This document shows, in pieces, positions 1-7,159 of a DNA stretch of 16,681 bases. This stretch comes from Planctomycetaceae bacterium (lineage in GTDB: Bacteria; Planctomycetota; Phycisphaerae; Phycisphaerales; SM1A02). The notes under the pieces are model-generated. The model worked only from the letters and a program-made list of their open reading frames with translations, was not told where the DNA came from and ran no database searches. The stretch is taken from positions 1-16,681 of the forward strand of contig JAIYCA010000389.1 of the NCBI GenBank assembly GCA_027488265.1, written 5' to 3'. Made by a program: the position numbers and the translations under genes. Numbering within the stretch: the first letter of the stretch is position 1; each line of letters starts with the position of its first letter.

Positions 1-1
1 A

Positions 2-940
2 ATGTCCACGCCGCGCGCGTTCACGCTCGATACGAACTACCTTGAGATTCCGGGCACCGCATCGGCGTACCTCGTCTTTGGACCGAGCGCACCCGTCCTC
101 GTCGAATGCGGCTGCGCGGTCGCATACGACAAACTCTGCGTACAACTCAACGAGCATGGCGTCCGACCAAGCGACCTTGAAGGCATTTTCGTCACGCACA
201 TCCACCTCGATCACGCTGGAAGTGCTGGCCACTTTGCACGCGAAGGTGTGCCGGTCTTCGTCCATCCGCGCGGCGCCCGACATCTCATCGATCCCGCGCG
301 CTTGATCGCCGGATCACGTGCGGTCCACGGCGCGCGTTATGAACGCCATTACGGCGATCCCCTGCCGATCGCGCCCGATCTCGTACGCGCGGTCGACGAT
401 GGCGCGACTGTTTCCTGCGGTGGACTCCGCTGGTCTGCGATCGAAACGCTCGGGCATGCGAGGCACCATCATGCGTGGGCACTTTCACACGAACGAAGCG
501 ACGCGGCGATGGATCGCGTCTTCGTTGGCGACGTCCTCGGCATGATCTCTCCGGGCTCATCGCATATCTCGATCCCCGTTCCACCGAGTGATATCGATAT
601 TCCTGCGTGGCGTACGTCACTTGCGCGTCTGCGCGCGCTGCCCGCGCAAATCAACGCGGTGCTCACCCACGGCGGAAGCGTCCCGCTGCATGCGCATCTC
701 GCAGCTTTCACCGCGCGCATGAATGAAGAGTTGCCGCTCTTGGCGGAACTCGTCGAAACGGCCAAAGCGGATCCGCTCATCGCGGACGCCCGCTATCGCG
801 ACTTCCTTCTGCCGCGCGCGAAAGCCGCGGGCCTCTCCGACGCATTGGCCGAGCTCCTTCTCGGGAAGGCCTTTCGCGCGATGAATCTCGCAGGAATCGC
901 CGACTCGATCGCGCATGGACGATTCGCAACAAGCGTGTGA
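2..940 (+). CDS. MBL-fold metallo-hydrolase
   Basis: Predicted zinc-dependent hydrolase of the metallo-beta-lactamase superfamily, 312 residues, probably cytoplasmic because no signal peptide is visible. The metal-binding signature HIHLDH lies at residues 66-71 (H66, H68, D70, H71) and is followed by AG. A histidine-rich GHARHHH stretch at 151-157 should hold the next ligand, D177 in VFVGD is the likely bridging aspartate, and LTHGG at 221-225 supplies the last histidine. The C-terminal third (about 230-312) is helical and resembles the tail of the glyoxalase II/RNase Z-like 'MBL fold hydrolase' group rather than a beta-lactamase. The substrate cannot be told from sequence. The start ATG is the second base of the window, so a start further upstream cannot be excluded. 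It converges with the next gene, leaving only 21 bp between the two stops. Confidence 0.85.
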   Translation: MSTPRAFTLDTNYLEIPGTASAYLVFGPSAPVLVECGCAVAYDKLCVQLNEHGVRPSDLEGIFVTHIHLDHAGSAGHFAREGVPVFVHPRGARHLIDPARLIAGSRAVHGARYERHYGDPLPIAPDLVRAVDDGATVSCGGLRWSAIETLGHARHHHAWALSHERSDAAMDRVFVGDVLGMISPGSSHISIPVPPSDIDIPAWRTSLARLRALPAQINAVLTHGGSVPLHAHLAAFTARMNEELPLLAELVETAKADPLIADARYRDFLLPRAKAAGLSDALAELLLGKAFRAMNLAGIADSIAHGRFATSV

Positions 941-961
941 ATTGCGCGCAGCGCGAGCGCT

Positions 962-1486
962 TCACACCACGTGCACACACTCAAGAAATCGCGCCAAATG
1001 CCGCGCGATAAACCAATCAAGTGCGGTGCGCGTCGTGTTCGCGTCAATGCCCCACATCGCAACGCTCGGCTCGAGAAACTCGAGATCCGCGAACACCTGC
1101 AATTGCCCATCGACCACATACGCCTGCGGCAAGCGCGTGCCGTAATAGGCGCAAGCCGCATTCGCGCCTGGCTCACCGATCGCGATCGACGGCTGTAAAA
1201 GCAACTCGCGATCGTTGAGGTACCAGACATCGGTCATCACAATGGGGAGCAACCGATCGCGCTCGTGGGCGACGTTCGCACGCTGCCATTGACGAATCGC
1301 CGCGACCAATCGGTTCGCAAGCGGTCGATCGGTGATTTCAGCCCGCGGATGCGCACCCACAACGATCGGCAGCAGCCGGCTCGTCTCGAGGTCCGTATCC
1401 GGCGGCACGATCGCCCACGCCGCGTCGATCGCGGAATCTGCCAAGCCCTGCATGTGAGGAAGCGACGGCTGAGAGTGTTCGTGCAT
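962..1486 (-). CDS. Conserved-looking hypothetical protein (174 aa)
   Basis: I do not recognise this protein. It has 174 residues, no signal peptide and no membrane segment, and looks like a compact soluble alpha/beta domain. Distinctive stretches are ITDRPLANRL near residue 50, VMTDVWYLND near residue 83, IGEPGANAA near 103 and a C-terminal VAMWGIDANTT followed by an amphipathic helix ending the protein. The dense aromatic and glycine positions look like those of a real folded domain, and its frame is the only sensible one in this stretch. It lies downstream of the membrane protein 1554-2687 on the same strand (67-bp gap), so it may be the last gene of a glyA-led transcript. No clear ribosome-binding site precedes the ATG; a second in-frame Met lies 11 codons further in (HMQGLAD). 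Function unknown. Confidence 0.7.
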   Translation of the reverse strand: MHEHSQPSLPHMQGLADSAIDAAWAIVPPDTDLETSRLLPIVVGAHPRAEITDRPLANRLVAAIRQWQRANVAHERDRLLPIVMTDVWYLNDRELLLQPSIAIGEPGANAACAYYGTRLPQAYVVDGQLQVFADLEFLEPSVAMWGIDANTTRTALDWFIARHLARFLECVHVV

Positions 1487-1553
1487 GGAGTTTCTCTATC
1501 GGCCCAACAGCGCCGTTGGAAACAACACGCGGCGAACGAGCGCCCTTTCACCC

Positions 1554-2687
1554 TCAGGCGCGCATCGCGAGGTCGGTGCGCGGCTCGGGATACGTCCAGC
1601 TCGAAAGAAGGAGGCGCAGCGGCTCTTTCGACGACGGCATATCGACATCGGGCGCCTCATCGCCCTCGATGCCCACCGCCTCAACGGCCCCCCGCGCGGC
1701 GTCGACCGCGACGGCCTTCGCCCGACCCCGCAGTCCGAGCCCGGTGAACCCCGCACCCTTTTTCGAACGGCTCGTCCCTGACTTCCCCATCATGACGGGG
1801 AGATAAAACGACAGCACCTTCGTGGGCTTGATGAGCCGAACTTCCATGCCGCCGCCAGCGAGCGTCACAAGCACGATGGAATCATCGACCGTCCACACCT
1901 CGCCCTTCGCGTCACGGATCCAACCCGCACCGATGATGGAATCGGCGCCGAACAAGCGTGGAATGTTGAGTTTCCGCCGCAGCCACGGATCACGAACGAT
2001 GAGGTAAGCCCCAATCACGAAAATCGGAATCGCATACCAAAGCGACCAATGCAACGGCGCGCCGCTCCAGAGCGCGGGGATTACCTTCGCCCAGATTGAG
2101 GTGGTTTGGAAAAGAAGCATCAGACCGAAAAACGACGTTCCTGCAGGAATCGCCGACGTTTCGAGGATTTCGGGCTCGGGCAATCGGCCGCGCGGAGCGA
2201 GCGAACTCGCATGCTTGTCGCGCTGCATCACGTCGAAGAGCGCGACATCGAAGATGAGCGCAGGTCGCGGCGCAAGCGTAAACAAGCCCGCGTAACTCGC
2301 GGGATCGCGAAACGCCTTTCGCGACGTGCCACGATCGGGAAGTAGGCGGCCAATCGGGTCGATGAGAGAGCGCGCGCGACGCTTCGCGATCGCCTCACGC
2401 TCGACCTTCATCGCTCCGACCATACCGATCGCAAGCAGCGACGCGATCCACGCGACGATTGCGAACCCAATGAGACCGACCCACCATCGCCCACTGGCGG
2501 TCGAAAGGCCGAAACCCGCACCAATCGCGAGGGCAATCGCGATGACGATCACGGCCACACGAAACGCCCACTTCCCAACGCGGCTCGCGGCTTTCGGCGG
2601 CGCCGGTGGCAACCCTGCGAAGACGACGTTTCGACCCTCGAAGAGCGCTCGCCATTCTTCCGGGACTGTCGCGCTCGTCTGGCTCAT
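1554..2687 (-). CDS. Hypothetical multi-pass membrane protein (377 aa)
   Basis: Not recognised as a named family. Hydrophobic segments suitable for membrane helices are at residues about 38-62, 67-92, 184-208 and 214-232: two hairpins separated by a basic/polar region of about 90 residues (RDPASYAGLFTLAPRPALIFDV). After the last helix comes a soluble domain with a small beta-rich core (GWIRDAKGEVWTVDDSIVLVTLAGGG, about 255-280; EVRLIKPTKVLSFYLP, 282-297) and a charged, glycine-rich linker. The alternating hydrophobic pattern of that domain recalls a small SH3-like or PH-like barrel, but this is only an impression. The start is 18 bp downstream of the glyA stop on the same strand, so the two are probably co-transcribed. 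No catalytic motif is visible; a structural or envelope role is possible but unproven. Confidence 0.75.
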   Translation of the reverse strand: MSQTSATVPEEWRALFEGRNVVFAGLPPAPPKAASRVGKWAFRVAVIVIAIALAIGAGFGLSTASGRWWVGLIGFAIVAWIASLLAIGMVGAMKVEREAIAKRRARSLIDPIGRLLPDRGTSRKAFRDPASYAGLFTLAPRPALIFDVALFDVMQRDKHASSLAPRGRLPEPEILETSAIPAGTSFFGLMLLFQTTSIWAKVIPALWSGAPLHWSLWYAIPIFVIGAYLIVRDPWLRRKLNIPRLFGADSIIGAGWIRDAKGEVWTVDDSIVLVTLAGGGMEVRLIKPTKVLSFYLPVMMGKSGTSRSKKGAGFTGLGLRGRAKAVAVDAARGAVEAVGIEGDEAPDVDMPSSKEPLRLLLSSWTYPEPRTDLAMRA

Positions 2688-2705
2688 CGAATCGGCGTCA
2701 GGCGA

Positions 2706-4085
2706 TCAATGGAACAGCGGGAACTTTCCGCAGAACGCGCGGATTTCCCCGCGCACCGCAGTCATCGTGGCCGCGTCGCCCGACGAACCGAGCACGCGAT
2801 CGATCCACGCGGCGACGAGTTCCATCTCGGCTTCCTTCAAGCCGCGCGAGGTGAGCGCGGGTGTACCGAGTCGAAGACCACTCGTGATCATCGGCGAGCG
2901 CGGGTCGTTCGGAATGCCGTTCTTGTTGACGATGATGCCCGCCTTCTCGAGCCACTTTTCGGCGTCGGCACCCGTAAGGTCGGCCGAGCGTGCGCGCAGA
3001 TCGACGAGCATCAAGTGGTTGTCGGTGCCGCCCGAGCAGAGGCGATAGCCACGCTTCACGAGCCCTGCGGCGAGCGCCTGCGCGTTCTTCACAACCTGTT
3101 GGCAGTACGTCTTGAACTCGGGCTTCAGCGCTTCACCGAACGCGATGGCCTTTGCGCCGATCACGTGCATGAGCGGGCCGCCTTGCGAACCTGGGAACAC
3201 CTTGCGATCGACCTTCTTCGCGATCTCTTCGTCGTTCGTGAGGATCAAGCCACCGCGCGGTCCACGGAGCGTCTTGTGGGTCGTCGTCGTCACGACGTGC
3301 GCATGCGGGAACGGCGACGGATGCACGCCCGACGCAACAAGGCCGGCGATATGGGCGATGTCGGCCATGAGCACCGCGCCAACTTCATCGGCAATCGCAC
3401 GGAAGCGCGCAAAGTCGATGACGCGCGGGTAGGCGGAGTAACCGCAGATGATCATTTTCGGCTTTGTTTCGCGGGCAATTCGCGCGATGGCCTCGTAATC
3501 GAGGAGCTCGGTTGCCGCGTCGAGGTCGTACTCAGCGATCTTGTAGAAGGTGCCCGAGAAGTTCACCTTCAGGCCGTGCGAAAGGTGCCCGCCCGACTTG
3601 ATCGGAAGCGAGAGAATCGTGTCGCCTGGCTCGCACATCGCCATGAAGACGGCGGTGTTCGCGTTCGCGCCGCAGTGCGGTTGGACGTTCGCAAACTTGC
3701 AGCCGAAGAGTTGCTTCGCGCGATCGCGCGCGAGGTCTTCGATACCGTCGTGGAATTCGCAGCCGCCGTAGTAACGCTTGCCGGGATAGCCCTCGGCGTA
3801 CTTATTCGTCAGCCACGAGCCGACCGAGTGCATGACCTCGGTCGAGACGTGATTTTCACTGGCGATCAGTTCGAGCGTGGTCGCTTGGCGCTCGGCCTCT
3901 TGCGCGAACAGGCGCGCGGCGGCGGGGTCATAGCGCTCGAGCATTGCGAGCAAATCGATGCTCATCGCGTCGAGGGGAATGTCGGAGGGGAAGCCCGCGG
4001 GCATCGGGCGCGAGGATGCGTGGCTTGAGGATGCGTGGCTCGCTGAAGCGTGGCTCGAGGAAACGGCTGTTGAGGGGGCGCTCAT
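2706..4085 (-). CDS. glyA: Serine hydroxymethyltransferase
   Basis: PLP-dependent enzyme converting serine and tetrahydrofolate to glycine and 5,10-methylene-THF, the main cytoplasmic source of one-carbon units. The family hallmarks are all present: LELIASEN at 71-78, the NKYAEGYPGKRYYGG block at 94-108, ADIAHIAGL at 241-249, and TTTTHKTLRGPRGG with the Schiff-base lysine K271. The C-terminal domain contains DNHLMLVDLR and TSGLRLGTPALT. The frame to the outermost ATG gives 459 residues, about 40 more than usual. Met41 (codon ending at 3965) would give 419 residues and put LELIASEN at the same place as in E. coli GlyA; Met28 (codon ending at 4004) is a third option. The extra N-terminus is a low-complexity Ser/His/Ala repeat encoded by 15-bp tandem repeats and may be leader rather than protein. 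None of the three starts has a good Shine-Dalgarno sequence. The gene diverges from the alkyltransferase and probably leads the two downstream minus-strand genes. Confidence 0.97.
   Translation of the reverse strand: MSAPSTAVSSSHASASHASSSHASSRPMPAGFPSDIPLDAMSIDLLAMLERYDPAAARLFAQEAERQATTLELIASENHVSTEVMHSVGSWLTNKYAEGYPGKRYYGGCEFHDGIEDLARDRAKQLFGCKFANVQPHCGANANTAVFMAMCEPGDTILSLPIKSGGHLSHGLKVNFSGTFYKIAEYDLDAATELLDYEAIARIARETKPKMIICGYSAYPRVIDFARFRAIADEVGAVLMADIAHIAGLVASGVHPSPFPHAHVVTTTTHKTLRGPRGGLILTNDEEIAKKVDRKVFPGSQGGPLMHVIGAKAIAFGEALKPEFKTYCQQVVKNAQALAAGLVKRGYRLCSGGTDNHLMLVDLRARSADLTGADAEKWLEKAGIIVNKNGIPNDPRSPMITSGLRLGTPALTSRGLKEAEMELVAAWIDRVLGSSGDAATMTAVRGEIRAFCGKFPLFH
4012..4056. repeat. 15-bp tandem repeat, three copies
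   Basis: Three consecutive 15-bp units are seen: GAGGATGCGTGGCTT, GAGGATGCGTGGCTC and GCTGAAGCGTGGCTC, with a further partial GAGG. Because the unit is a multiple of three, the minus strand reads it as a Ser-His-Ala-Ser repeat at the N-terminus of the long glyA frame. The plus strand reads it as ED-AWL repeats in a frame continuous with the alkyltransferase. If glyA starts at Met28 or Met41, the repeat lies in the divergent spacer instead. Confidence 0.85.
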
Positions 4086-4722
4086 GGGGACGGATAGTAG
4101 TCGACGGCGGCGTCGGCGCTACGCTGCGCTTGTGGCCCCGCGACCTCGCCGCCATCCCGCGATCGCGCAGCCGAGCCCTCTCGCTGCGAGTGGCCCGTTT
4201 GTCGTCGACTCGCCGATCGGCGCACTTGCTGTCGGCCGTCGCAACGGGCACCTCGTCGCCGACTGGCTTGTCAACGGCGCCGCCGCGCCCCCGTGTGCCT
4301 CTGACGATCTCGCGGCGCTCGAAACGGTCGCTCGCATTCGAGCGTACCTCGCGGGCGACTTCTCAAGCCTCGATGCACTTCCCGTTGGGAACGGCACGCC
4401 GTTTCAGCGCAGTGTTTGGACTGCGTCCCGTCGCATTCCGTTCGGCGAGACGCGGACCTATCTCTGGGTGGCGCACGAACTCGGCGGCGGACACGCGCTC
4501 TGTCGCGCGATTGGCCAAGCGCTGCGAAGAAATCCGCTCCCCGTAGTCGTGCCCTGTCACCGCGTCGTTGCCGCCTCAGGGCTCGGCGGATACGCCGGAG
4601 CGCGCGAAGGCGCGATGACATCGATCAAGCGTGGCCTGATCGACTTTGAGGCGCGCGTCGCGTCGCAAGAGTTTGAGGCACGCTGCCCTTCTTCATGGTT
4701 TGCTCCGCTCGCGGGTTGCTAG
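4084..4722 (+). CDS. ogt: Methylated-DNA--protein-cysteine S-methyltransferase
   Basis: Suicide DNA-repair protein that moves the alkyl group from O6-alkylguanine (and O4-alkylthymine) onto its own cysteine. The active-site motif PCHRV is at 157-161 with the acceptor C158 (212-residue form). Upstream lies the helix-turn-helix region with RAIGQALRRNPLP, including the conserved arginine finger (about R141) and the Asn of the family NP motif. GTPFQRSVW and IPFGETRTY mark the start of the DNA-binding domain. The N-terminal half is short and degenerate, as in Ogt-type enzymes without an Ada regulatory part. The frame is open back to 3958 inside glyA. ATG 4084 is chosen here, but a GTG at 4132 would remove an unlikely Arg-rich start (SSRRRRRRY) and give 196 residues. 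It is divergent from glyA and 44 bp upstream of ugd. No signal peptide; cytoplasmic. Confidence 0.9.
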   Translation: MGTDSSRRRRRRYAALVAPRPRRHPAIAQPSPLAASGPFVVDSPIGALAVGRRNGHLVADWLVNGAAAPPCASDDLAALETVARIRAYLAGDFSSLDALPVGNGTPFQRSVWTASRRIPFGETRTYLWVAHELGGGHALCRAIGQALRRNPLPVVVPCHRVVAASGLGGYAGAREGAMTSIKRGLIDFEARVASQEFEARCPSSWFAPLAGC

Positions 4723-4753
4723 ATTGCGCCCCCTCTCGGCGTGCGGGAGATTG

Positions 4754-4759
4754 AAAGGA
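4754..4759 (+). promoter_or_regulatory. Ribosome-binding site of ugd
   Basis: AAAGGA ends seven bases before ATG 4767. It is one of the few good Shine-Dalgarno matches in the window and supports this start, which also places the Rossmann glycine motif at the extreme N-terminus as expected. Confidence 0.6.
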
Positions 4760-4766
4760 CACGGAT

Positions 4767-6101
4767 ATGCGATTGACGATGGTCGGAACCGGCTACGTGG
4801 GGCTCGTAACTGGAGCATGCTTCGCCGAAACGGGGAACGATGTCGTCTGCCTCGATGTTGATGCGGCGAAGGTTGCGATGCTGCGTCGCGGCGAAAGTCC
4901 GATCTACGAGCCCGGTCTTTCCGAAATGATCGTTCGGAACGCGCAAGCGGGACGTCTGTCGTTTACCACCGACAAATCCGCGGCCTATCAACACGCAGAC
5001 GTCATCTTCATCTGTGTCGGCACACCGAGCGATGAGGACGGAAGCGCCGACTTGCAGTACGTCTTGCGCGTCGCCGCAGATATCGCCGATGCGATCGAAG
5101 CCATCGGCCCAACCGCCGCGCCGAAGACGGTCGTCGTCAAGAGCACGGTCCCAGTCGGAACAAGCCATAAAGTCCGAGACCTCATTGCGTCGCGCACGAA
5201 GATCCCCTTCCACATCGCGGACAATCCGGAGTTCTTGAAGGAAGGCGACGCGATCAATGATTTCATGAAGCCCGATCGCGTCGTCTGTGGCGTTGAAAGT
5301 GAACACGCTGCCGCAGTGATGCGCGACCTCTACGAGCCGTTCGTGCGCCAAGGAAATCCGATCTTCGTGATGGATGTCCGATCGGCCGAGATGGTGAAGT
5401 ACGCGTCAAACGCGATGCTCGCGTGCAAGATCTCGTTCATCAACGAAATCGCCAATCTCTGCGAGTGCTACGGCGCGAATGTGACCAGCGTGCGTGAAGG
5501 CATGTGCGCCGACAAGCGCATCGGAAATCAATTCCTCTATCCAGGCCTCGGCTACGGCGGATCGTGCTTCCCGAAGGACACGCTTGCGGTCGTCTCGATG
5601 GGACGCGCCGCGGGATTCGAGTGCACGTTGAACGCAGCAGTGCATCGCGTGAATCAAGCGCAACGCTCCCACTTCTGGGCCAAGGTGGAAGGTGCCCTTG
5701 GCAAGGACCTGCGCGGAAAGCGCTTGGGATTCTGGGGTGTCGCCTTCAAGCCGCGTACCGACGACATTCGCGAAGCGCCAGCGATTGCGCTGATGGAACG
5801 AGCTTTGGCGGCAGGCGCCACGCTGCGCGCGTTTGACCCCGTGGCACTCGAGAATCTTGGGAAAGTGCTGCCCGCGGTTGAGCACGCTCGGGACATGTAT
5901 CACGCCGCAGAGGGTGCTGACGCCCTCGTGATTTCGACCGAGTGGAACGAGTTCCGCGCGCCGGACTTCGGTCGCCTCGCCGTGGCGATGCCATCGAAAT
6001 TGATCTTCGATGGAAGAAATCTCTACCGACGCGAGGCAATGCTGGCCAACGGTTTTGCGTATCACTCTGTGGGACGCGCACCAGTCGACGGTCGTCGCTG
6101 A
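4767..6101 (+). CDS. ugd: UDP-glucose 6-dehydrogenase
   Basis: NAD-dependent four-electron oxidation of UDP-glucose to UDP-glucuronate, a precursor for exopolysaccharide, capsule or lipid-linked sugars; cytoplasmic. 444 residues, normal for the family. Domains in order: N-terminal Rossmann NAD domain with GTGYVGLVTG at 7-16 and the acidic end of strand 2 (CLDVD); the central helical domain with NAMLACKISFINE at 215-227 (conserved Lys221); the catalytic loop YGGSCFPKDT at 263-272 with nucleophile Cys267; and the C-terminal UDP-binding domain with WGVAFKPRTDDIREAPA at 323-339. All expected catalytic residues are present. UDP-mannuronate or other UDP-sugar dehydrogenases are related, but the SPIYEPGL and GGSCFPKD forms favour the glucose enzyme. 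It is followed closely by the FHA protein in another frame; a shared transcript is likely. Confidence 0.95.
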   Translation: MRLTMVGTGYVGLVTGACFAETGNDVVCLDVDAAKVAMLRRGESPIYEPGLSEMIVRNAQAGRLSFTTDKSAAYQHADVIFICVGTPSDEDGSADLQYVLRVAADIADAIEAIGPTAAPKTVVVKSTVPVGTSHKVRDLIASRTKIPFHIADNPEFLKEGDAINDFMKPDRVVCGVESEHAAAVMRDLYEPFVRQGNPIFVMDVRSAEMVKYASNAMLACKISFINEIANLCECYGANVTSVREGMCADKRIGNQFLYPGLGYGGSCFPKDTLAVVSMGRAAGFECTLNAAVHRVNQAQRSHFWAKVEGALGKDLRGKRLGFWGVAFKPRTDDIREAPAIALMERALAAGATLRAFDPVALENLGKVLPAVEHARDMYHAAEGADALVISTEWNEFRAPDFGRLAVAMPSKLIFDGRNLYRREAMLANGFAYHSVGRAPVDGRR

Positions 6102-6135
6102 CACGCGCGCCCGCTTCCTCTATCCTGCGAATCCC

Positions 6136-6981
6136 GTGGCTGAACTCATCCTGTCCCAACCCGACGGCACCGTCCTCGCCCAGAAAAAACTCGATCCCAC
6201 ACGTGGATACTGGATCGGCCGCGAGTCGAACTGCGACTTCGTGGTGGACAACGCGAAGGTCAGCCGTCGCCATGCCTTCATTTTCCAGTCAAACGGCCGC
6301 TGGATGGCCTGCGATGCCGGATCTATGGGCGGGCTCGAAGTCGAATCTGGTCCAACGCGCGCGGCGATGCTCTCGGCCGACAACTGGGTGTGCGTTGGAA
6401 GCGTCTACGTCTGGCTTGGAGGTGGACCGCCGCATCAGCCCGATTGGATTGATGCGCGTCCAGAAGTTTCCGCCGACGGCTCGACAAATCGCGTGGTCAA
6501 ACTCGCGATCGAAGAACTCACCGACGGCGAACCCGCGCCTACGCGCGACATCCTCGTGGTGACCGACCACGAAGGAAACGTGCATCTTTGCGCTGATTTG
6601 ACGGGACTCGCGGCGGCTCGTTCGAGCGGCGCACCGCGCCTGACCATCGGCCGCGCCAACACGATGGATCTGCAGCTGTGCCACCCTTCAGTCGACCCGC
6701 TCCACGCGGTGATTGCGATCGGAAGCGAGAAGTGGTCCCTCATCGACGCAGGCAGTTCGTCCGGCATCATGCACGATGGCAAGCGTTGGTATCGCAAGCG
6801 CCTTGAACGAGGAATCTCGCTGCCGATCGGGGATTTCCGCGTTTCTATGCAGCGCATCGCACGCTCAACCGCGCCTGTCGCACCAGTGATCGCGCCACCC
6901 TCAAGCGGCGCGAAGCCGCCTGTTGCGCCGCGTCGCCCTTCGGCGTTCCTCGACTCCGACGACGACACGATTCCGGTCTAA
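6136..6981 (+). CDS. Twin FHA-domain protein
   Basis: Predicted phosphothreonine-recognition protein with two forkhead-associated domains, 281 residues from a GTG start; no signal peptide or membrane helix. FHA1 spans about 22-95, with WIGRESNCDFVV (GR at 28-29) and the SRRHA motif at 43-47 that contacts phosphate. FHA2 spans about 168-240, with LTIGRANTMDLQL; its SxxH position is degenerate (SVDPLHA, 185-191), so phosphate binding there is doubtful. A charged linker separates them, and the tail is Pro/Ala-rich ending in DSDDDTIPV. The frame stays open upstream to an ATG at 6010 inside ugd, which would give 323 residues, but the homologous part begins only at AELILSQPDG, favouring GTG 6136. 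No kinase or phosphatase is adjacent, so the partner is unknown. Confidence 0.85.
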   Translation: MAELILSQPDGTVLAQKKLDPTRGYWIGRESNCDFVVDNAKVSRRHAFIFQSNGRWMACDAGSMGGLEVESGPTRAAMLSADNWVCVGSVYVWLGGGPPHQPDWIDARPEVSADGSTNRVVKLAIEELTDGEPAPTRDILVVTDHEGNVHLCADLTGLAAARSSGAPRLTIGRANTMDLQLCHPSVDPLHAVIAIGSEKWSLIDAGSSSGIMHDGKRWYRKRLERGISLPIGDFRVSMQRIARSTAPVAPVIAPPSSGAKPPVAPRRPSAFLDSDDDTIPV

Positions 6982-7054
6982 ATCGCGACGGACTGTTGGC
7001 GAGCGGTCAAAACACATCAGAAACGCGGGAAAACAGCCTATTTTGGGCGGAATG

Positions 7055-7075
7055 CGAAAAACCCCGTGTTTTTCG
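7055..7075 (+). terminator. Hairpin downstream of the FHA gene, possible terminator
   Basis: A perfect 8-bp inverted repeat CGAAAAAC / GTTTTTCG encloses a five-base loop (CCCGT), 73 bp after the FHA stop and 84 bp before the HU start. The 3' arm holds five T's and is followed by a T-rich stretch. The stem is AT-rich, so termination would be weak; a role in the HU leader is the alternative. Confidence 0.4.
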
Positions 7076-7090
7076 TCATTTTCACTACCG

Positions 7091-7126
7091 CAAGGCCTTG
7101 TACGCAACGTCCAAGGCCTTTATTTT
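7091..7126 (+). promoter_or_regulatory. Putative HU promoter with two palindromic sites
   Basis: The palindrome CAAGGCCTTG (7091-7100) is followed by a second CAAGGCCTT (7112-7120). The AAGGCCTT cores are exactly 21 bp apart, about two helical turns. A weak promoter can be drawn across them: TTGTAC (7098-7103), 17-bp spacer, TATTTT (7121-7126), which would place the palindromes over the -35 and against the -10. This stretch is the most AT-rich of the area. The repeat is seen directly; the promoter and any operator function are inferred. Confidence 0.35.
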
Positions 7127-7159
7127 CCGCAAAATCGACAAGCAAGGAGCTTGTCAGGC

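Noticed and set aside
950..961. AGCGCGAGCGCT as a bidirectional terminator between converging genes
   Set aside because: Only a four-base stem with no T-run; too weak to call in a GC-rich genome.
2709..4028. A 439-codon plus-strand open frame opposite glyA
   Set aside because: Shadow of glyA; the residues are mostly Arg/Glu/Ala/His with no domain pattern.
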